DNA from: Verrucomicrobiota bacterium
Lineage (GTDB): Bacteria; Verrucomicrobiota; Verrucomicrobiia; Verrucomicrobiales; DEV007
Direction of reading: 5' to 3'
Length of the DNA stretch: 11,203 nt
Assembly (NCBI GenBank): GCA_027618625.1
Contig: JAQCER010000045.1
Coordinates: 1-11,203 of the forward strand
Every line of letters begins with the position of its first letter. Within the stretch, counting starts at the first letter, position 1. Below are positions 6,994 through 11,203 of this stretch, piece after piece. The notes below the pieces were generated by a model, which had not been told where the DNA came from, made no database searches, and saw only the letters and a list, made by a program, of their open reading frames with translations. The position numbers and the translations under genes were made by a program.

Positions 6994-7731
6994 ATGACAG
7001 ACATCGCCCTTCCCACTGAGCAGAAGGCAATCGATTATTGGGCTCAGGCGGCAAACCCTGCCGCTGTGCGCCGCTGGAAGCGGAGCATGGTGTGGCGTCG
7101 TACCCTGTGGAAAACGACTGTGCTTTCTGCGGCGTTCTTGAAGCGGACACTGGACATCTGCGGCAGCATCTTTGCCCTGCTGTTGTTCTCTCCCGTTTTA
7201 CTGCTGCTGGCGACCTTGATCAAAATCGAGGACCGCGGCCCGATTTTCTACAAACAGCAACGCTACGGATTGCACGGTCGGACATTCTATTGCTGGAAAA
7301 TCCGATCCATGGTGACCAATGCGGATGCACTGATGAAAGAGCTGCTCAAGCAGAACAAGCACGGCGATGGAAGCGTCTCATTCAAGATGAAGAACGATCC
7401 GCGGATCACGCGGACAGGGAAATGGATCCGCAAGTTGTCCCTTGATGAGGTACCCCAATTCTGGAGTGTGCTCATTGGCGACATGTCCCTGGTTGGGCCG
7501 CGTCCCCACGTGTGGGCTGAGGTGTCCAGCTACAATGCGTTTCAATTGAGAAGACTGACAGCCAAGCCTAGCATCACTTGCCTGTGGCAGATCGGCGGCC
7601 GTTCCGATATCCCATTCGAGGGCCAAGTGCGCCTGGATCTCAAATACATCCATTCCCAGAGCGTATGGGAAGACATCAAGATCCTGTTTCTGACTATCCC
7701 CGCGGTGGTGCTCGGAAGGGGAGCCTATTGA
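6994..7731 (+). CDS. Monotopic phosphoglycosyl transferase (bacterial sugar transferase, PglC/WcaJ catalytic-domain type)
   Basis: This enzyme class moves a phospho-sugar from a nucleotide sugar onto undecaprenyl phosphate, the first membrane step of exopolysaccharide, capsule or glycan assembly. The protein has 245 residues, so it has the catalytic domain without the large multi-pass N-terminal part of WbaP/WcaJ. Residues 49-77 form the re-entrant membrane helix, starting KRTLDICGSIFALLLF and broken at Ser66-Pro67. The family motifs follow: GPIFYKQQRYG (82-92), KIRSM (102-106), DPRITRTGKWIRK (135-147), then SLDEVPQ with catalytic Asp151-Glu152, and GDMSLVGPRP (162-171). The dyad matches Asp93-Glu94 of Campylobacter PglC. 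About 45 unassigned N-terminal residues precede the helix. The sugar cannot be deduced. It is the first gene of the plus-strand run, behind the candidate promoter at 6932-6961. ATG 6994 has no clear ribosome-binding site. Confidence 0.93.
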   Translation: MTDIALPTEQKAIDYWAQAANPAAVRRWKRSMVWRRTLWKTTVLSAAFLKRTLDICGSIFALLLFSPVLLLLATLIKIEDRGPIFYKQQRYGLHGRTFYCWKIRSMVTNADALMKELLKQNKHGDGSVSFKMKNDPRITRTGKWIRKLSLDEVPQFWSVLIGDMSLVGPRPHVWAEVSSYNAFQLRRLTAKPSITCLWQIGGRSDIPFEGQVRLDLKYIHSQSVWEDIKILFLTIPAVVLGRGAY

Positions 7732-7768
7732 TCAAAGTAAGTTGCTGAAATCTACCTGAACGACTCCT

Positions 7769-8944
7769 GTGAATGCACCTAAAGAAACTCCGCTCCGGCT
7801 CTATTTTCCTGATTGGTCATCGGCTGACACCGTGATCAATCGTAATGAGCCCTGGTCCGTCTGGCTGATTGGCGATCAACCCTTGCTCTATCACTGGCTG
7901 GACTACGCCGTGAACGAGCGCTACTCACACGTCATCATTCATGCTGTGGATCGGCCGTCTGATGTGCGGAAGGCGATGCAAAAGGCCACGCTCTGGCCCG
8001 TCCGGTGGGAAGTGGTTCCATCGGTTCCCAGTGAAGCTCAGGACGCGATCAAGGTTCTGGGCTTACCGTGGGAAAACAACATCGAGACTAGGGATGAGGT
8101 GGAACTGAAAGGCTGGGCAATGATGGATCACTGGTTCCGCATGGAGAAATCCTGGTTCAAAGTCTCGTTCGACAACGCGAATGTTCCCGAAGTGAATCTG
8201 GCGATTGGCCGCAATTGCAACATTCACCCGACGACGAAGCTCAACATGCCAGTCTTTATCGGCAACAATGTGCAGATCGCCGAGGGCTGTGAGATCGGCC
8301 CCTACGCGGCGATCGGTTCTGACTGCATGCTGTCAGGATACAACTTGGTTCAGAACTCGAAGATCGAGCCGCGCACATTCCTTGGCCAGCATACGGAACT
8401 CAATGGATGCTATCTGGCGGGCGGGCTTCTTGCCAATCTTCGGCACCGCGCGCTGGTGCCAAAAGTGGAGAGCTTCGTGGCGGACTCCTGGAGCCGCGGT
8501 GCAGAGTCCGCTGGCATCTGCGAACGTCTTTATGCCTTGCTCATCTGGTGCGCTTTCGCCCTACGCACCCTGCTGCCAGCGAACCGCGGCAAGCGCCGGA
8601 CTTTGGCCACTTTTCAAGGAATGATCATGCATACCTACGCGGATGCTCCACTGTGGCGCCAGCGCATGCCCTGGCTGCTCGAAGTGGTCGCAGGGCGGTG
8701 CCGCTTGTTCGGAGTGCTGCCGCGCACGCGCACACAATTCTCCCGTCTTACGACGGACTGGCAGGATATTCTCGCTACCGCCCCCGTCGGCGTTTTTTCT
8801 TATGCAGACAGTCACGGCTGCCACTCGCCAGACGATGATCTTGAGCCCGTGCATGCAGTGTTTCAGGCAACACGGCACGATTCCGAACTCGGTGCAGTCT
8901 GCCGTCGATTTGCGTGGAATCTCCTCCTCGGAAAACAAGTATGA
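7769..8944 (+). CDS. Left-handed beta-helix (hexapeptide) protein with a degenerate sugar-transferase-like C-terminus
   Basis: The protein has 391 residues from GTG 7769, 37 bases after the sugar-transferase stop; no in-frame ATG exists near the start. Residues about 28-110 recall a reduced nucleotidyltransferase fold (GDQPLLYHWLDYAV, then SHVIIHAVDRPSDV) without the usual G-rich nucleotide loop. Residues about 143-228 carry hexapeptide repeats of a left-handed beta-helix (IGRNCNIHPTTKLNMP, IGNNVQIAEGCEIGPY, IGSDCMLSG), as in NDP-sugar pyrophosphorylases and GlmU. Residues about 250-388 look like a shortened phosphoglycosyl transferase: a hydrophobic helix (254-269), then a 94-residue stretch that aligns without gaps to the C-terminal part of the preceding enzyme, with Gln298-Arg299 in place of the catalytic Asp-Glu. 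It probably works with the transferase, perhaps sensing or binding nucleotide sugar, rather than catalysing itself. Its stop overlaps the next ATG (ATGA). Confidence 0.8.
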   Translation: MNAPKETPLRLYFPDWSSADTVINRNEPWSVWLIGDQPLLYHWLDYAVNERYSHVIIHAVDRPSDVRKAMQKATLWPVRWEVVPSVPSEAQDAIKVLGLPWENNIETRDEVELKGWAMMDHWFRMEKSWFKVSFDNANVPEVNLAIGRNCNIHPTTKLNMPVFIGNNVQIAEGCEIGPYAAIGSDCMLSGYNLVQNSKIEPRTFLGQHTELNGCYLAGGLLANLRHRALVPKVESFVADSWSRGAESAGICERLYALLIWCAFALRTLLPANRGKRRTLATFQGMIMHTYADAPLWRQRMPWLLEVVAGRCRLFGVLPRTRTQFSRLTTDWQDILATAPVGVFSYADSHGCHSPDDDLEPVHAVFQATRHDSELGAVCRRFAWNLLLGKQV

Positions 8945-10116
8945 ATGCCCATGCCAGCAACATCGATGGGCGCTCGGACGAAGCGGAGCTGATCTTCAGG
9001 CATCAGATTCCGGCCAATCTCTCCAAAGTCGCTGATCTCCGGGACATCTTTATGGGGTTCCTCAATGACGCCTGCGTCAGTGGCAAAGAGCGCAGCGTCT
9101 GGGGGCTCGTTTTCAGTGCAGCCCTGAGCAATGCGATCCGCCACGGCTGCAAGCTGGACGCCATGCTGTCGGTGAACGTGGAATGGTGGGTGCTGAACGG
9201 CGAGGTGCATCTGGCTATCACCGATCCAGGACAAGGGCCGCCGCCAGAAGCAACTGACAATCCGAGGCTCCCGGAGGATCCACTTCAGGAAGGGGGCAGG
9301 GGACTGTTCTTGATCAACGAATTTGCTGACCTGCACGAGCACTGGCGCAGTCCGCTCGGCTACCGGCAGGTGATCCGTCGTCGCCACGCGGGACTCTCCA
9401 ATCCTGTGCCCGCGGACGGCGAACTCACCGCAGTTCTTGAGGAACTCTCGACAGCCTACGAGTGTCTATCCGCATTCCATCGCTTTGGCACTGCCATGAT
9501 TGGTGCAGGACGTCCTTCTGAGTTTATGTCCAGAGGGCTTGAGATCTTGAGCGTCTTATACTCGCCAAGCCCGGACTTAGTGCGTGTCTGCCTCTCCGAG
9601 AATGTGCTCGCAGGCATCAGTGATGAGCTAGGAGCGAAGGATGAAGTCGTTGGCTTCGACCAGGCTCCGGAAAAAGCCAAAGCAGTCCTCCAGAACGGGC
9701 GCAGCTTCTACTGGGAGCATGCCTCGGAAGTGGCGGATGACCCCATGCTTGCTCCTTACGGCTGCGGCTGTTGCTTTCCGATCGTCGCCAATGGACAAAC
9801 GTTAGGGTGTCTTCTGTTCGGACTAGTGGAAGAAGAGGGCGAACGCCTCTCACGGCAGCTGAGCAACCTGCGGACATTCACAGATCTTCTGGGAATTGCC
9901 CTGGCCACAATGCCAACTTGCAAGTGGTCAGGGATGAAGAACAGCGGGCCACCCGGGAACTCGAAATCGCTGCCGAGATCCAGCGCAACCTCCTCTCACT
10001 GCATCATACGCCACAGTCGGATGCGTGGAATCTTGCCCTCAAACACCGCACCGCACGGGATGTGGGAGGCGACCATCTGGAGGCCATCTACGACACTTCA
10101 GGAAATCTCATTCTGA
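8941..10116 (+). CDS. RsbW-like HATPase plus GAF protein, 5' part of a frameshifted HATPase-GAF-PP2C regulator
   Basis: ATG 8941 overlaps the preceding stop (ATGA), so it is probably translationally coupled. Residues about 15-147 form a GHKL ATPase of the RsbW/SpoIIAB type: SAALSNAIRHG (59-69) with Asn64, DPGQG at 95-99, and GGRGL at 118-122. Ala60 stands where SpoIIAB and RsbW have the catalytic-base Glu (GCA, one base from GAA), so kinase activity is doubtful although ATP binding may remain. A helical linker (about 158-182) leads to a GAF-like domain (about 183-320) with an unusual YGCGCCFP (274-281). Family-like sequence stops at GIALA (residue 322). The remaining 69 codons read an alternative frame of the phosphatase region and look meaningless. 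The continuing PP2C domain is one frame away, so the natural product was probably a 592-residue fusion. A sequencing error would explain this as well as a real mutation. Confidence 0.82.
   Translation: MNAHASNIDGRSDEAELIFRHQIPANLSKVADLRDIFMGFLNDACVSGKERSVWGLVFSAALSNAIRHGCKLDAMLSVNVEWWVLNGEVHLAITDPGQGPPPEATDNPRLPEDPLQEGGRGLFLINEFADLHEHWRSPLGYRQVIRRRHAGLSNPVPADGELTAVLEELSTAYECLSAFHRFGTAMIGAGRPSEFMSRGLEILSVLYSPSPDLVRVCLSENVLAGISDELGAKDEVVGFDQAPEKAKAVLQNGRSFYWEHASEVADDPMLAPYGCGCCFPIVANGQTLGCLLFGLVEEEGERLSRQLSNLRTFTDLLGIALATMPTCKWSGMKNSGPPGNSKSLPRSSATSSHCIIRHSRMRGILPSNTAPHGMWEATIWRPSTTLQEISF
9900..9912 (+). other. Frame-change site: apparent one-base deletion joining GAF and PP2C parts
   Basis: The GAF frame reads CTG GCC ACA ATG (9901-9912), while the phosphatase linker frame reads CAC AAT GCC AAC starting at 9906. 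Adding one C after GGCC restores CTG GCC CAC AAT GCC, giving ALAHNANLQVV, and makes 8941-10718 one open frame of 593 codons including the stop. The site is a short C run, a common place for indels and base-calling errors. No X XXY YYZ slippery heptamer is seen, which argues against programmed -1 frameshifting. Confidence 0.75.
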
Positions 10117-10718
10117 CCGTCATCGATGTGATGGGAAAAGGTGTCTCCGCTGCAATGCTCGCCGCCATCTTCCGGACTGCGTTGCATCTCAATCTCGACA
10201 AGGCAGTGCCGCTGGCGGAGATCGTCGAGTCCATCAATCGGGTGCTCTGTTCACAGCTGGAAAAGATGTCGATGTTCATTACCTGCGCCATGGCGCGGGT
10301 GAGTGCGGATTTGAAGACATTGGAAGTTGTCAATTCGAGCCACTGCCCGGTACTGATTCTCAACCGGAGCGGAAAAGTTACGGAGATCGAACCAGGCGGG
10401 CCCCCGTTAGGACTGTTCTCAAGACTTCGTTACGAGCACCAGACGATCGATCTCAATCCAGACGACGCCGTGTTGATCGTGACCGATGGTCTCTACGAAT
10501 GGCAGGACTGCGGCAAATGGTGGGGCTGGGAAAATTTGAAAGACGCCGCTGCTCGTCACGCGTTTGATGATCCGGAAGAATTCTGGAATCGCATGCAGAT
10601 TCGCATTCGCGAAAGCGAGGGCGAAGGCCCGCCCGCGGACGACCAGACCATGTTGTTCTGGAAGTTGAATCCGGAGCACGACCCTGACTCGGACTCTGAC
10701 ACTGATACCAAGATATGA
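9918..10718 (+). CDS. SpoIIE/RsbU-type PP2C serine phosphatase, 3' part of the frameshifted regulator
   Basis: The domain removes phosphate from the Ser of a STAS antagonist. A helical linker (VRDEEQRATRELEIAAEIQ), standard before RsbU-type phosphatases, is followed by the complete PP2C core. Metal-binding aspartates are present in DVGGDHLEA, VIDVMGKGVSAAM, IVTDGLYEW and ADDQTMLFW. The domain therefore looks functional even though its reading frame is cut off from the upstream HATPase-GAF. Homologous sequence begins at about 9906. If translated alone, TTG 9918 or GTG 9924 could serve; TTG 9771 is the most upstream start but its extra codons only shadow the GAF gene. None has a ribosome-binding site, which favours the idea that this is the second half of one gene. 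The tail alternates Asp with Ser/Thr (DPDSDSDTDT). The stop overlaps the next ATG (ATGA). The likely substrate is the STAS protein at 6561-6923. Confidence 0.85.
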   Translation: MQVVRDEEQRATRELEIAAEIQRNLLSLHHTPQSDAWNLALKHRTARDVGGDHLEAIYDTSGNLILTVIDVMGKGVSAAMLAAIFRTALHLNLDKAVPLAEIVESINRVLCSQLEKMSMFITCAMARVSADLKTLEVVNSSHCPVLILNRSGKVTEIEPGGPPLGLFSRLRYEHQTIDLNPDDAVLIVTDGLYEWQDCGKWWGWENLKDAAARHAFDDPEEFWNRMQIRIRESEGEGPPADDQTMLFWKLNPEHDPDSDSDTDTKI

Positions 10719-11086
10719 AACGCGTGCTTGTAGCTGATGATGAACCCGTGACCCTGCGCCTGCACCAGATGGTATTGCGCCAGGCCGGAGTGGAGGCCGC
10801 ACTTTTCGAAGACGGCGACAGTGTGATATTGGAAATGGATCGCGTCTCGCCGGATCTCGCAGTGCTCGACTACCAGTTGCCCGGTAAGAACGGCCTTGAG
10901 CTGGTCGCTGCTTTGCGCGCACACCCGAAGCTTGCCGGTATTCCCATTATCGTGGTCACAGGTTACCGGGAACTGGAACTCAAGGAAGCACTGCTTGAAG
11001 CCGGGGCGAACGAAGTGATCATCAAGCCATTCAGTCCGCGCATACTACGTGCACGGATTGAAGCGCTGCTCATGCTGCCAGCGTAG
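10715..11086 (+). CDS. Single-domain response regulator (CheY-like receiver)
   Basis: The protein has 123 residues and is one receiver domain with no output domain. The acidic pocket is Asp8-Asp9 (VADDEP), the phospho-acceptor Asp52 (AVLDYQLPGKNG), with Thr82 (VVTGY) and Lys104 (IIKPF). All signature residues are kept, so it should be phosphorylated by a histidine kinase or a small phosphodonor. Its ATG overlaps the phosphatase stop (ATGA), so it is probably co-translated with the phosphatase, and the two products may interact. Receivers fused to or encoded beside RsbU-type phosphatases commonly control them; here the receiver is a separate gene. No intact histidine kinase is seen in the window: the hybrid protein at 3865-5934 lacks the H-box His. 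The partner kinase is therefore probably elsewhere. It is the last gene of the run. Confidence 0.93.
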   Translation: MKRVLVADDEPVTLRLHQMVLRQAGVEAALFEDGDSVILEMDRVSPDLAVLDYQLPGKNGLELVAALRAHPKLAGIPIIVVTGYRELELKEALLEAGANEVIIKPFSPRILRARIEALLMLPA

Positions 11087-11176
11087 CGGACTCAAATCTC
11101 CTGCGTCACTTGGCTCTCATCCTGCTTCAAAACTAGGGCCCTTCCGGGAGTTTAGTGGGTAGAGAGGGAAATGGCC

Positions 11177-11203
11177 ATGTCTAGCTTGCCGCAGAAGAAG
11201 AGG
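11177..11203 (+). CDS. Start of a further gene running off the right edge (partial)
   Basis: AGAGAGGG (11161-11168) lies eight bases before ATG 11177, and two bases before another in-frame ATG at 11171. The spacing favours 11177. Only nine codons are visible (MSSLPQKKR), so no function can be assigned. The 84 bases between the response-regulator stop and 11171 show no clear terminator; GGGCCCTTCCGGG near 11138-11150 is only a 3-bp stem at best. Confidence 0.3.

Noticed and set aside
9896..9912. Programmed -1 ribosomal frameshift at the GAF/PP2C junction
   Set aside because: No slippery heptamer and no obvious downstream stem or upstream Shine-Dalgarno-like stimulator; a one-base deletion or read error is simpler.
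9911..10116. C-terminal tail of the ATPase-GAF frame as a genuine domain
   Set aside because: These codons are the out-of-frame reading of the PP2C linker and core; the product is Ser/Pro/Arg-rich with no family features.
11087..11170. Rho-independent terminator after the response regulator
   Set aside because: Only a 3-bp GC stem (CCC TTCC GGG) and no T-run.
1..11203. tRNA, rRNA, CRISPR array, insertion sequence or prophage genes
   Set aside because: I looked for cloverleaf-like arms, regularly spaced repeats, transposase or integrase motifs and terminal inverted repeats and saw none.

Overview
The window is a medium-to-high-GC bacterial chromosome segment with compact genes on both strands. 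The gene styles suggest Verrucomicrobiota or a relative: a GYF/zinc-ribbon membrane protein, a C-terminal zinc-ribbon membrane protein, a STAS protein divergent from a sugar transferase, and a HATPase-GAF-PP2C regulator. This lineage call rests on remembered family context only; no rRNA or marker gene is present. Shine-Dalgarno sequences are weak or absent before most genes.

Left part (1-2972): about 190 bases with no convincing gene, then a small membrane-anchored protein of unknown function on the minus strand. It is divergent from a secreted S9-family serine peptidase (prolyl oligopeptidase / acylaminoacyl-peptidase type) with an intact Ser-Asp-His triad. Between them a 28-codon ORF has the best ribosome-binding site in the window. 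Middle (2973-6540): a minus-strand pair, a hybrid PAS/histidine-kinase-like/receiver protein followed by a GYF-domain membrane protein. The kinase-like protein has lost the phospho-acceptor His of its H-box (Asp instead) and has a degenerate N-terminal receiver. A small zinc-ribbon membrane protein is transcribed divergently from it.

Right part (6561-11086): the most interesting block. A STAS anti-sigma-factor antagonist (minus) lies back to back with a plus-strand run. The run encodes a monotopic phosphoglycosyl transferase, a left-handed beta-helix protein whose C-terminus looks like a dead copy of the same transferase, an RsbW-like ATPase plus GAF domain, a SpoIIE/PP2C phosphatase, and a single-domain response regulator. 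Two junctions are ATGA overlaps. This looks like a partner-switching circuit wired to initiation of surface-polysaccharide synthesis, comparable in logic to SypE/SypA of Vibrio fischeri but with a different domain arrangement.

Two anomalies mark the block. The ATPase-GAF and PP2C parts read as one protein interrupted by an apparent one-base deletion near 9904-9906. The ATPase also carries Ala where RsbW/SpoIIAB kinases have the catalytic Glu. A last ORF starts at the right edge and runs out of the window.
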